Origin: Bacillaceae bacterium IKA-2
GTDB taxonomy: Bacteria > Bacillota > Bacilli > Bacillales > Anaerobacillaceae
DNA length: 64,000 nt
Direction of reading: 5' to 3'
Assembly (NCBI GenBank): GCA_031761875.1
Contig: CP134492.1
Coordinates: forward strand, 1,984,001-2,048,000
Positions 53,915 through 62,182 of the stretch are shown piece after piece (within the stretch, counting starts at the first letter, position 1; every line of letters begins with the position of its first letter). Position numbers and translations under genes: made by a program. The notes under the pieces were generated by a model. The model worked only from the letters and a program-made list of their open reading frames with translations, ran no database searches and was not told the DNA's origin.

Positions 53915-54685
53915 ATGACTAGGAAAGCATTGCAATTTGAAGATGTGTCTTTTGCTTATCAAAGTAGTAAGGAACCAAAAGCGATATTGGATAAACTTAA
54001 CTTTTATATTAACGAAGGTGAGTTAGTTAGTATCATCGGCCCGAGCGGATCAGGAAAAAGTACGATTTTCAAATTAATAACCGGACTAGAAAAGCCTTGT
54101 CATGGTCAGATCTTGATTAACGAGGAGCATTATCAGAACCGTTTGGGACGAGTTGGTTATATGCCGCAACAAGATTTACTGATGCCTTGGCGAACAATTA
54201 TTGAAAATGCTGCGCTACCTCTTGAAATCAAAGGGATGACAAAAAAAATGGCTTATCAAAAAGTACTCGAGCTTCTTGATCAATTTGACTTAAAAGAAGC
54301 CCGTGATTTGTATCCTAGCGAGTTATCTGGAGGAATGAAGCAACGAATTTCTTTTTTGAGGACAGTACTGAGTGGTTCTAATGTACTTTTGTTAGATGAA
54401 CCATTTAGTTCCCTCGATGCGATAACGAGACTTTCAATGCAAGAGTGGTTGCTGGGCCAATGGAAAAAATGGAAGTTGTCAATCTTGTTTATTACTCATG
54501 ATGTTGACGAAGCTTTGTTTTTATCAGACCGAGTTTTTGTTTTTACTGAAAATCCCGTACAGCGCTTTGCTGAAATAAAGGTGCCGCTAGGTCGTCCAAG
54601 AGTGATCCGTGATATTCATAGCCCAAAAGTGATTGAAGTTAAGGAACAACTTATTGAACGGCTTCGTACAAGGAGATTAATATGA
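53915..54685 (+). CDS. thiZ: Thiamine-precursor ABC transporter ATP-binding protein
   Basis: A 256-residue ATPase of the nitrate/taurine/pyrimidine class. Walker A GPSGSGKST, Q-loop MPQQDLLMPW, signature LSGGMKQRIS, Walker B VLLLDEPFSSLD, switch His in ITHDVDEA. Position behind a TPP riboswitch and with ThiX/ThiY-like partners indicates uptake of a hydroxymethylpyrimidine precursor (formylaminopyrimidine). GTGGGGCGAG lies before the ATG; it overlaps the permease gene by 4 bases. Confidence 0.92.
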   Translation: MTRKALQFEDVSFAYQSSKEPKAILDKLNFYINEGELVSIIGPSGSGKSTIFKLITGLEKPCHGQILINEEHYQNRLGRVGYMPQQDLLMPWRTIIENAALPLEIKGMTKKMAYQKVLELLDQFDLKEARDLYPSELSGGMKQRISFLRTVLSGSNVLLLDEPFSSLDAITRLSMQEWLLGQWKKWKLSILFITHDVDEALFLSDRVFVFTENPVQRFAEIKVPLGRPRVIRDIHSPKVIEVKEQLIERLRTRRLI

Positions 54686-55434
54686 AGCAATTCAAGAACA
54701 TGATCCCAGCTTTCTTGTTGATACTATTATTTTTGGGAGTCTGGCAAATGGTAGCTAGCTTGATGGCTAAGCCATTTATCTTGCCAACACCAACGCAAGT
54801 AATCATGAAATTATGGGATTTAAAAGAACCTTTATTTCTTGTCCATCTTCCGGCGACGTTACTAATTATTTTAACGGGACTAGCGCTGTCGGTCTTACTA
54901 GGTGTAGGATTAGCCATTTGGATGAATGTTAGTAAACTAGCAGAAAAAGCTTTTTACCCAATTCTAGTTTCTTCACAAACCATTCCAATCATCGCCATTG
55001 CTCCTATTTTTGTGCTCTGGTTTGGCTACTCACTATGGAGTAAAGTAGCTGTTACGTTAATTATCACATTTTTTCCAATTACCGTTAGTACCTTTGACGG
55101 TTTACGTTCCAGTAGCAAAGAATTAAAAGAGTTACTGCAAACGATGGGGGCTAGTAAAAAAGACATCTTTCTTAAATTAAATGTTCCGTCAGCGTTACCT
55201 TACTTTTTTTCTGGCCTAAAAGTAGCTGTTACGCTAAGTGTCATTGGTGCTGCGATTGGTGAATGGTTAGGAGCGCAAAGTGGCTTAGGGTACTTTAGCC
55301 GCCGGATGATGACTCAGTTTGATGCAGCAGGGGTTTTTGCACCAATTGTCTTGTTGTCAGCGATTGGGATTAGCTTATTTTTAGCCGTTGTTATCATCGA
55401 AAAAATAACTTTAAAATGGAGGAAGACAGAGTGA
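54682..55434 (+). CDS. thiX: Thiamine-precursor ABC transporter permease
   Basis: A 250-residue permease with six helices and the EAA loop ELLQTMGASKKDIFLKLNVPSALPYFFSGLKVA (read in parts). ISSQTIPIIAIAPIFVLWFGY-type segment is typical of the family. ATGA overlap with thiZ and GTGA overlap with the thiY start show tight coupling. Confidence 0.92.
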   Translation: MKQFKNMIPAFLLILLFLGVWQMVASLMAKPFILPTPTQVIMKLWDLKEPLFLVHLPATLLIILTGLALSVLLGVGLAIWMNVSKLAEKAFYPILVSSQTIPIIAIAPIFVLWFGYSLWSKVAVTLIITFFPITVSTFDGLRSSSKELKELLQTMGASKKDIFLKLNVPSALPYFFSGLKVAVTLSVIGAAIGEWLGAQSGLGYFSRRMMTQFDAAGVFAPIVLLSAIGISLFLAVVIIEKITLKWRKTE

Positions 55435-56495
55435 AAAAAGCAATTTTTATATTAATTAGCCTAATACTTCTGATTGGGATTACAGCGTGTGGACAAGAAG
55501 AAACGGAAGAAGAAGTAGGAAATTCAAATCAGGAAACAGAAAATGAAGAAAATCAAGGGCAAGAAAAAGATGCAGTTGAAAAAACTGAATTAGCCGAAGT
55601 TGATATTATGTTAGATTGGTATCCAAATGCTGTTCATAGTTACTTATATGCTGCAATTGAAAATGGATATTTTGAGGACGAAGGAATAAAAGTTAATATC
55701 CAATTCCCAGCAAACCCAACAGATCCAATTAACCTTGTGGCAGCAGGGCAAATAACATTAGGAATTTCGTACCAGCCTGATGTTGTTATTGCGCGCGGAA
55801 ATCAAGACGTACCGATTAAAGCTATTGCGGCAATCGTTCGTTCGCCGTTAAATCACACTGTATTTTTAGAAGATAGTGTAATTAATAGCCCAATAGATCT
55901 TGAAGGAAAAACAGTTGGTTACCCGGGAATTCCATTAAACGAAGCGTTAATTAAAACGATGGTGGAAACAGATGGTGGTGATTATGATAAAGTCACGATG
56001 ATTGATGTTGGCTTTGAATTGGGCTCATCTTTAACTACTGAGCGTGTTGATGCCGTCACTGGTGCTTATATCAACCATGAAGTACCTGTTTTAAAGCATA
56101 AAGGTTTTGAGACTCGTTATTTTAATCCTGTTGATTACGGTGTTCCAAGCTTTTATGAATTAGTGATTGTTACTAATGACGATACTTGGAATGAAAGACA
56201 AGCAGATATTGAAGCTTTTTGGCGAGGCGCAACGAAAGGCTATGAATTTATGAAAAACAATCCTGAAGATGCATTAGCAATTTTATTGAGTAATCAAAAC
56301 GAAGCTAATTTTCCACTTGTAGAAGAGGTAGAAACACAAAGCTTAGAAATTCTCCTGCCTAAAATGGAATCAGCTCTTGGTTTTGGCAGTCAAGATGAAG
56401 CAGCTTGGCAAGAGACGGTTGATTGGATGCTTGAGTTAGGGCTTCTTAATCAGGCGCCATCTCTAGACGATATTTTTGTGAATATTGTCAAATAA
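55431..56495 (+). CDS. thiY: Thiamine-precursor-binding lipoprotein, NMT1/THI5 family
   Basis: A 354-residue lipoprotein. Lipobox ITAC closes the signal peptide; a Glu-rich linker follows, then VDIMLDWYPNAVHSYLYAAIENGYF and SPLNHTVFLEDS, hallmarks of ThiY/THI5-like pyrimidine-binding proteins. The start is the GTG at 55431 (8 bases after GGAGG); it overlaps the permease stop. The protein binds N-formyl-4-amino-5-aminomethyl-2-methylpyrimidine in known ThiY. Confidence 0.92.
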   Translation: MKKAIFILISLILLIGITACGQEETEEEVGNSNQETENEENQGQEKDAVEKTELAEVDIMLDWYPNAVHSYLYAAIENGYFEDEGIKVNIQFPANPTDPINLVAAGQITLGISYQPDVVIARGNQDVPIKAIAAIVRSPLNHTVFLEDSVINSPIDLEGKTVGYPGIPLNEALIKTMVETDGGDYDKVTMIDVGFELGSSLTTERVDAVTGAYINHEVPVLKHKGFETRYFNPVDYGVPSFYELVIVTNDDTWNERQADIEAFWRGATKGYEFMKNNPEDALAILLSNQNEANFPLVEEVETQSLEILLPKMESALGFGSQDEAAWQETVDWMLELGLLNQAPSLDDIFVNIVK

Positions 56496-56506
56496 TACTG
56501 TTGTAG

Positions 56507-56540
56507 TAAAAACACTGACCACCTTGGTCGGTGTTTTTTC
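56507..56540 (+). terminator. Rho-independent terminator after thiZXY
   Basis: AAAACACTGACC pairs with GGTCGGTGTTTT, then T2 and CTTTG. Confidence 0.88.
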
Positions 56541-56570
56541 TTTGTAAATGAAAAATCATGACGAGGAGTT

Positions 56571-56633
56571 AGAAAGAACCAGATTATTCAAGGGGTGGTA
56601 TATGATCTTGGTCGGCGCTGGTTCTTTTTTATC
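56571..56633 (+). terminator. Second terminator-like hairpin
   Basis: AAAGAACCAG pairs with CTGGTTCTTT around a 40-base loop, followed by T6. It insulates the next gene from thi transcription. Confidence 0.7.
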
Positions 56634-56662
56634 ATTTTTTTAAAATTAATAAAATAAATTAC

Positions 56663-56691
56663 TTGAATTACCTGACGGGGTATTATACAAT
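56663..56691 (+). promoter_or_regulatory. SigA-type promoter of the HesB-like selenoprotein gene
   Basis: TTGAAT (56663-56668), 17 bases, TACAAT (56686-56691). The spacer is filled by one operator-like dyad. Confidence 0.7.
56668..56683. promoter_or_regulatory. CsoR/CstR-like operator in the promoter spacer
   Basis: TTACC-TGACGG-GGTAT, one base off ATACC-N6-GGTAT, between the -35 and -10 boxes. Confidence 0.6.
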
Positions 56692-56705
56692 GTATTTATA
56701 ATAAA

Positions 56706-56721
56706 ATACCTAACAGGGTAT
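56706..56721. promoter_or_regulatory. CsoR/CstR-like operator after the promoter
   Basis: ATACC-TAACAG-GGTAT, exact dyad, 14 bases after the -10 box and 28 bases before the start codon, the same geometry as O2 in the sulfur cassettes. Confidence 0.65.
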
Positions 56722-56749
56722 TGGAAGTGAATTTTAAGGAGGAATTAAT

Positions 56750-57019
56750 TTGAAGATTACAGATAGTGCAAAAAAACACCTGACAAAAGTTTTTTCTGAA
56801 AATACAGTTTCAAGCTTACGTGTTTTTATAGCAGGCATGGGCTGAGGTGGTCCACAATTAGGTTTGGTTCTGGAAGAACCACAAAAGAGTGACATTATCA
56901 AAGAAATTAACGGGATTAAAGTTTCATTCGAAAACAGGGCAGTAGAATTTGCTGAGCAATTTATACTCGATAGTAAAAACAGTGAGTTTTCTCTAACAAA
57001 CAGTTATAGCAATTGCTAA
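56750..57019 (+). CDS. HesB-like selenoprotein with in-frame UGA (selenocysteine 32)
   Basis: An 89-residue protein if TGA at 56843-56845 is read as selenocysteine. The frame runs KITDSAKKHLTKVF, then VFIAGMG-U-GGPQLGLVLEE, the spot where HesB/IscA proteins have their first conserved Cys, and goes on to a normal TAA; the C-terminus SNC keeps a second Cys. A bacterial SECIS-like hairpin follows: stem TGGTTC/GAACCA with loop TGGAA at 56871-56875, the loop G lying 26 bases after the TGA. HesB-related selenoproteins are a known family (TIGR01911 type). The start is TTG 56750 after AAGGAGG. It probably handles Fe-S or persulfide sulfur. Operators upstream link it to the sulfur cassettes. Confidence 0.85.
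56846..56887 (+). promoter_or_regulatory. Candidate bacterial SECIS element
   Basis: Stem bases 56865-56870 (TGGTTC) pair with 56876-56881 (GAACCA), extended below by TT/AA past a bulged C. The 5-base loop TGGAA has G in second and third position, as bacterial SelB-binding SECIS loops require a G at the first or second place, 16-37 bases from the UGA. Confidence 0.7.
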
Positions 57020-57231
57020 AATTAACTTAATTAGTGCTGTTTACCAAATTGGTAAGCAGCACTTTTGATTTTTGGTGTGATATTATATAGAAGAGGGAAG
57101 CTATTATCTAACAGTTCCAAAAGATTAGAAAAATAAAATGAATTGCAAAAAAATAAGTCTTTTTAGTTGAAATTAATTTAAGGAAAAGTATAGTGTTAAG
57201 TAGTAGTATGTTTACAAAGGTGGGAGGAAAC

Positions 57232-57870
57232 ATGACTAACTTTACAAATGTAGAAAAGTTCCCTTACGTTACGTATCCCGATGATAGGCTTCTTTTTCAG
57301 TTTGGAAAAACTGATTGGGAGTTAGATTTAAAAGATCGTAAAACACAGCAAAAAAGAAGCTTTTTTGATCGAATTATTGGTTTTGACCCAAACAAACCAA
57401 TTAAAAGAACGAGTTTTTTTGATATTGTTGACGAGGATGAGCACTTTTATCATTGTATTATTGGCTTTCGTGACGATGTTTCAGGTCAATTTACGTATAC
57501 CTTACTTTGTAAAGAAAGTGATCCTGCAAATAATATTTTTTGTGCTTTTGATGATGGACTTGTCTTGGTATCAAAAAAAGCATTTTTGGAAGCTTCGAAA
57601 CAAAATAGTGAAGCAGATTTTATGATGGGAATTATTGAGGAAAGTGCTCTTTGTAATGGAGCAAAGATTAATTCTGAAGATCAGTTAGAAAAAGGTAAAT
57701 TGAAGGATAAGTATAAAATATCATTAACAAGAAAAAGACAGCTTGTAGTAAATGGTTATCATTATGCATTTATTGCCTCAAGCTACGCGCTCTTGTATGG
57801 ATTTGATGGCTATGACGACTTTATGACCGGTCATGATATGATTGATGTTGATACTGGCGGTATGTTCTAA
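57232..57870 (+). CDS. Hypothetical protein, 212 aa
   Basis: An acidic soluble protein I do not recognise. KFPYVTYPDDRLLFQFGKTDWELDLKD opens the chain, and aromatic/Asp-rich segments (FFDIVDEDEHFYHCIIGFRDD, GYDDFMTGHDMIDVD) recur. There is no signal or membrane helix. ATG 57232 follows GGGAGGA; an in-frame GTG at 57193 has no ribosome site. Convergent with the glutamine-rich gene. Confidence 0.7.
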   Translation: MTNFTNVEKFPYVTYPDDRLLFQFGKTDWELDLKDRKTQQKRSFFDRIIGFDPNKPIKRTSFFDIVDEDEHFYHCIIGFRDDVSGQFTYTLLCKESDPANNIFCAFDDGLVLVSKKAFLEASKQNSEADFMMGIIEESALCNGAKINSEDQLEKGKLKDKYKISLTRKRQLVVNGYHYAFIASSYALLYGFDGYDDFMTGHDMIDVDTGGMF

Positions 57871-57883
57871 AAATTTTAGAAAA

Positions 57884-57914
57884 GCTACGAGAAACCTCTA
57901 GAGTTACTCGCAGC
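57884..57914. terminator. Hairpin between convergent genes
   Basis: AGCTACGAG pairs with CTCGCAGCT (one mismatch) around an inner CCTCTAGAG-type loop; no T tract. Confidence 0.45.
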
Positions 57915-57924
57915 TCAATAATTA

Positions 57925-58209
57925 CTATTGCTGGTTTGGACGATTTTGTTGCTGTTGTTGCTGTTGTGCCTGTTGAAGCTGTTGGGTCGCTTGCTGAATT
58001 TGTTGAGTTGCTTGCTGCAACTGTTGTTGTTGTTGTGGTGACGACTGTTGTGTAGCTTGGTCAATTTGTTGCTTAGCTTGTTGTAATTGTTGCTGTACTT
58101 GTGCTAATTGTTGTGGATCAGCTTGTTGCTGTGCTTGCTGCATCGCTTGCTCTGCCTGTTGAATTGCTTGCTGCGCTTGCTGAATTTGTTGTTGGTTTTG
58201 TTGTGTCAT
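57925..58209 (-). CDS. Glutamine-rich low-complexity protein, 94 aa
   Basis: More than half of the residues are Gln, with Ala next (QQAQQAIQQAEQAMQQAQQQ and similar), plus two short breaks at ADPQQ and SSPQQ. The DNA avoids a pure CAG/CAA run by mixing codons, so it is a maintained coding sequence. Heptad-like spacing of Ile/Leu/Ala suggests a coiled coil. Gln-rich small proteins occur among bacillar spore-coat and transglutaminase substrates, but nothing here proves that role. AAGGGTGA lies 9 bases before ATG 58209. Confidence 0.7.
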   Translation of the reverse strand: MTQQNQQQIQQAQQAIQQAEQAMQQAQQQADPQQLAQVQQQLQQAKQQIDQATQQSSPQQQQQLQQATQQIQQATQQLQQAQQQQQQQNRPNQQ

Positions 58210-58419
58210 AATCATCATCACCCTTAAAATTAGTTTGCCTAACAGTGATGTTCAAAAAGTTAGCTAATCAAAGTTTGTGAATCACTTCATTAGCTGTACT
58301 TATCCTTCTTAGAACACCTGCCAATAAGACAACAAGTTTAATTTGTGATAAAAACCGCTTTTTTATGTAATGAAAGATTTTTTAAAAAAAAACCAATGAA
58401 TTGGTTTGGGGGGAAAAAG

Positions 58420-58728
58420 ATGAGTAAATTAGATTTACAGACATTTTTTGAAGAGAAAGTTGGAAATGCAAAAAATCAATTTGAACGAACAATTGAATGT
58501 AAACACATCGAATTTGATGATCTTTATCCATATATGAGTGAGCAACCTCAATTTTTTTGGTACAAACGATATGTGGCTTGGCAAGAGTTAATGACAGTCA
58601 TTAAACTTTCAGAAGAGCTAGGTGAAAATTGGAGTAATGCTTTTTCAGCTAAACAAATTAAGTATATCAATGCAAAAGTGTTAGATGCCAAAGTTCTTGA
58701 TGATTGGTATGATACACCAGAAAAATAG
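58420..58728 (+). CDS. Hypothetical protein, 102 aa
   Basis: A small acidic, helix-rich protein (DLQTFFEEKVGNAKNQFERTIECKH, WQELMTVIKLSEELG) not assigned to a family. ATG 58420 follows TTTGGGGGGAAAA, and a clear terminator comes after. A longer in-frame reading from 58345 passes through an inverted repeat (AAACCAATGAATTGGTTT) and is unlikely. Confidence 0.65.
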   Translation: MSKLDLQTFFEEKVGNAKNQFERTIECKHIEFDDLYPYMSEQPQFFWYKRYVAWQELMTVIKLSEELGENWSNAFSAKQIKYINAKVLDAKVLDDWYDTPEK

Positions 58729-58748
58729 CTATAGCTAAAATAGTTGTG

Positions 58749-58790
58749 AGCATTAAGACAATAAAATGTCTTAGTGCTTTTTATTTTTTG
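58749..58790 (+). terminator. Rho-independent terminator
   Basis: AGCATTAAGACA pairs with TGTCTTAGTGCT, then TTTTATTTTTT. Confidence 0.85.
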
Positions 58791-58853
58791 TGATAAACTA
58801 AACTACTAATTGAATAATATTATAAAAAAGGAAATCAACAAGGAGATGCTACT

Positions 58854-59288
58854 TTGGATAAAGAAAAATTAAGATTACAGTTTGAGAAAGCACTAGAAAC
58901 TCACGAGGATGGGACAGGAAATTTATTTTTTTACTCACTTTTAGATTTCACGTTTGATTATCACACAGATCGAGAAGTTGTTAGTATTGAAGTACCGATT
59001 TCTAGTTTAATGTATAACCCAATAGGATTTATCCATGGAGGTATTTTTACATATATAGCTGATACTGCAATGGGGCATTTATGTGCAGCTTTTGCGGATC
59101 AACCTGGAGTTTCCCTAGAACTTAAAACACAATTTTTAAAGACCGCAAAAACAGGAACATTGTTTGCAGAAGCCTACTTCTTAAAGAAGGGGAAAAATAT
59201 TCAGTTTATTGAATGCGTGATTAAAGACGAACAAAAGCAAGTACTAACGAAAACAACAGCAACATTTTATTCAATCCACCAAAAATAA
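58854..59288 (+). CDS. PaaI-type hotdog thioesterase
   Basis: A 144-residue acyl-CoA thioesterase of the PaaI/YdiI group. The helix start NPIGFIHGGIFTYIADTAMG carries the HGG motif; SLELKTQFLKTAKTGTLFAEA is the central strand pair. Substrate unknown. TTG start 58854 after AAGGAGAT. Monocistronic. Confidence 0.87.
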   Translation: MDKEKLRLQFEKALETHEDGTGNLFFYSLLDFTFDYHTDREVVSIEVPISSLMYNPIGFIHGGIFTYIADTAMGHLCAAFADQPGVSLELKTQFLKTAKTGTLFAEAYFLKKGKNIQFIECVIKDEQKQVLTKTTATFYSIHQK

Positions 59289-59372
59289 TCATCGTTTATC
59301 TACAATTAGGTTCATCTTCCTTTTTATCTTTCATAAACATCATTTATGAGTGCTTATAAAATAGGAGGCTGA

Positions 59373-60668
59373 ATGATCATGCAGATACATGTTGTTCAAA
59401 CGGAGGAAACGCTTTGGCGAATTGCACAAGTTTATAATTCAACAGGTGAAGAAATTGCCAGTGCTAACAAACTAACTGATCCAGAGCGTTTAGTAGTTGG
59501 TCAGGCGCTGGTCATACCAATTGTAGGAAGCTTTTATTTTGTCCAGCCAGGGGATAATTTATGGTCAATTGGTCAAAAATTTGGAATTAATTACGTAACA
59601 ATTGCCCAATTAAATCAGCTTGATCCGAGTCAACCATTAGTAGTAGGTTTGAGACTGTATATTCCACCACAACCAAAACAAAGCGTTGAAACAAATGCCT
59701 ATATCGAGCCAAGAGGTACAACAGTGAGTGAAAATTTACTTAATCAAGCAAGATCAGCAGGACCATATTTAACCTATCTGGCTCCATTCAGTTATGAGGC
59801 AAGGAGAGATGGATCACTTGACGCACAACCGCTCAATGGGATACCAGAAGTAGCTGAAGAAACAGGTGCTTCATTAATGATGGTTGTAACGAACCTTGAA
59901 GAAGGTGAATTCAGTGGGGAACTAGGAAGGGATATTCTTCAAAGCGTTGCTGTTCAAGACTTGCTCATAGACAGTATTATTGCGGAAACGAGACGTGTGA
60001 CCAAATATACCGATGTTCATTTTGATTTTGAATTTTTGCCTGTTGACCAGCGAGAAGCCTATAATAATTTTCTGAGACGTGCAGCAGGAAAATTAAGAGC
60101 AGAGGGTTTATTAATATCAAGTGCATTGGCGCCAAAAACACGTCGCGACCAGCCAGGTCAGTGGTACGAAGCACATGATTATCGAGCACATGGAGAAATC
60201 GTCGACTTTGTAGTTCTGATGACATACGAGTGGGGCTATTCTGGAGGACCACCTATGGCCGTTTCACCAATTGGGCCAGTTGAGGAAGTGATCCAATATG
60301 CATTAACTGAGATGCCTGCTTCCAAAATAATGATGGGACAAAATTTATACGGTTATGATTGGACATTACCATTTGTTCCTGGAGGCCCTTATGCAAAAGC
60401 GGTAAGTCCGCAAAGAGCGATTGAAATTGCCAAACAATATAATGTTCCAATCCAATATGATAACCAAGTTCAAGCTCCCCATTTTGATTACGTTGATGAA
60501 GAAGGAGCAGCTCACAAAGTCTGGTTTGAAGATGCGAGATCAATCCAAGCAAAATTTGACCTAATCAAACGTCTAGAGCTGCGCGGGATAAGCTATTGGA
60601 AATTAGGCTTACCATTCCCGCAAAACTGGCTACTAATTGATGAGAATTTTGATGTTGTAAAACGTTAA
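59373..60668 (+). CDS. sleL: LysM-GH18 spore cortex-lytic enzyme, SleL/YaaH-like
   Basis: A 431-residue protein with two N-terminal LysM domains (IHVVQTEETLWRIAQVY to LVIPI; YFVQPGDNLWSIGQKF to LYIPP) and a C-terminal glycosyl hydrolase 18 domain. The GH18 catalytic motif is DVHFDFEFLP with the terminal Glu as acid. SleL is an N-acetylglucosaminidase that trims cortex fragments during germination. No classical signal peptide, as in SleL. Start at ATG 59373 or 59379, both close to TAGGAGG. Confidence 0.92.
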   Translation: MIMQIHVVQTEETLWRIAQVYNSTGEEIASANKLTDPERLVVGQALVIPIVGSFYFVQPGDNLWSIGQKFGINYVTIAQLNQLDPSQPLVVGLRLYIPPQPKQSVETNAYIEPRGTTVSENLLNQARSAGPYLTYLAPFSYEARRDGSLDAQPLNGIPEVAEETGASLMMVVTNLEEGEFSGELGRDILQSVAVQDLLIDSIIAETRRVTKYTDVHFDFEFLPVDQREAYNNFLRRAAGKLRAEGLLISSALAPKTRRDQPGQWYEAHDYRAHGEIVDFVVLMTYEWGYSGGPPMAVSPIGPVEEVIQYALTEMPASKIMMGQNLYGYDWTLPFVPGGPYAKAVSPQRAIEIAKQYNVPIQYDNQVQAPHFDYVDEEGAAHKVWFEDARSIQAKFDLIKRLELRGISYWKLGLPFPQNWLLIDENFDVVKR

Positions 60669-60693
60669 AAAAATAAATTAGTTATTTAGTTGA

Positions 60694-60773
60694 GTGAATT
60701 TCACAATACCAATAAATTAGCCATATCAAGCTATATCTAGTTGTATCTAGTAATTGAAATCATGAAATTCACT
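60694..60773. repeat. Palindromic intergenic repeat, copy 9 (reverse orientation, shortened)
   Basis: GTGAATTTCACAATACCAAT then AAATTAGCCATATCAAGCTATATCTAGTTG, i.e. the right half of the family inverted, ending in CATGAAATTCAC. The other half is reduced. Confidence 0.75.
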
Positions 60774-60793
60774 TAAGTAATTCGATTTTAATA

Positions 60794-60830
60794 AAAAAAG
60801 ATAGGAGCAATCACTCCTATCTTTTTTTGT
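60794..60830 (+). terminator. Rho-independent terminator after sleL-like gene
   Basis: AAAAAAGATAGGAG pairs with CTCCTATCTTTTTT around CAATCA. Confidence 0.93.
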
Positions 60831-61030
60831 GTCGATATTTAAGTTCAGAAATTGATTTGGCGGATAAATCACTAATTTGGTAAATAATCTTTATAAAACT
60901 TTTAAAACTATCATTTTATTTATTAATCTTATTATTCTGATAAAATTAAATGCTATTGCATAATTACAGTGAAAGTTTACAATGAAAATACAAATGTTTT
61001 TTCTAGAAACACAAAAGGAGGATAACTAAA

Positions 61031-62167
61031 TTGAAATTAGTATTAAAATTAATCGCTGGAATTGTAATCGGAATCATTTTAGGACTTATTGCACCTGACT
61101 TTCTTATTCGCTTACTTGTTACAATCAAAGTTGTATTTGGAAGTTTTATCGGATTTATCATACCATTAATTATTTTATTTTTTATTGCAAGTGGGGTTGG
61201 AGGTTTAGGGAAGAAATCCGGACGTCTAGTCGGGACGACAGTTGGGCTTTCCTATTTATTTACTGTCATTGCCGGATTACTAGCATTTGTTATTTCAATT
61301 ACAGTGATCCCGTTTACTTCACCAGAACAAGCTGGTATTGCTGAGGGAACTTCATTTGAACCATTTTTAAGATTAGAAATAACACCAATTATGGGAGTTG
61401 TTACAGCGCTTGTTGCAGCATTTTTATTTGGAATCGGGATGGCGAAAACAGAGAGTAAGACGTTGAAAGTTGTTTTTGATGAAGGGAAAAACATTATTGA
61501 TTTAGTTATTGCAAAAATTATTATTCCATTTTTACCAATCTATATCGCAACTATTTTTGCTGAATTAGCAGGAGAAGGAACAGTATTTGGAACATTAAAA
61601 GTATTTGGTGTCGTGTTAGTTCTGGCGATAGTAACACATTGGATTTGGTTAATTGTTCAATACGTTGCAGCAGGTGTTGTTAGTGGAAAAAATCCTTTCA
61701 TGCTCTTGAAAAATATGATGCCGGCTTATTTCACGGCAATCGGAACAATGAGTAGTGCTGCGACTATTCCCGTAACGCTTCGTTCAGTTAAACAGAACAA
61801 AGTAAAAGATGAAATCGCGGATTTTGGAGTACCTCTATGTGCGACGATTCATTTATCAGGTAGTGTGATTACAATTGTTACTTGTACGGTGGCAGTAATG
61901 TTGTTAACTCCTGAGCTACCACAACCAACATTGATGATGATGTTACCGGTTATTTTCATGCTTGGCCTAATTATGGTTGCAGCACCAGGCGTTCCTGGTG
62001 GTGCCATCATGGCGGCGCTAGGAATTTTGACAACAATGCTTGGTTTTGGTGAAGCAACAATCGGTTTGATGATTGCTCTTTACATGGCCCAAGATAGTTT
62101 TGGAACAGCAGCAAATGTTACTGGTGATGGTGCTATTAATGTGATTGTTGATAAACTGAGACTCTAA
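61031..62167 (+). CDS. Dicarboxylate/amino acid:cation symporter (DAACS family)
   Basis: A 378-residue symporter related to GltP/GltPh/DctA. PLIILFFIASGVGGLGKKSGRL, the Ser-rich hairpin MSSAATIPVTLRSVK and the tip AAPGVPGGAIMAAL are family signatures; AQDSFGTAANVTGDGA is the substrate/Na+ site region, here with Ala where other members have Arg or Cys, so it may prefer neutral or aromatic amino acids. Start TTG 61031 after AAAGGAGG. Ended by a strong terminator. Confidence 0.9.
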   Translation: MKLVLKLIAGIVIGIILGLIAPDFLIRLLVTIKVVFGSFIGFIIPLIILFFIASGVGGLGKKSGRLVGTTVGLSYLFTVIAGLLAFVISITVIPFTSPEQAGIAEGTSFEPFLRLEITPIMGVVTALVAAFLFGIGMAKTESKTLKVVFDEGKNIIDLVIAKIIIPFLPIYIATIFAELAGEGTVFGTLKVFGVVLVLAIVTHWIWLIVQYVAAGVVSGKNPFMLLKNMMPAYFTAIGTMSSAATIPVTLRSVKQNKVKDEIADFGVPLCATIHLSGSVITIVTCTVAVMLLTPELPQPTLMMMLPVIFMLGLIMVAAPGVPGGAIMAALGILTTMLGFGEATIGLMIALYMAQDSFGTAANVTGDGAINVIVDKLRL

Positions 62168-62182
62168 ACTAAAGATATATTT

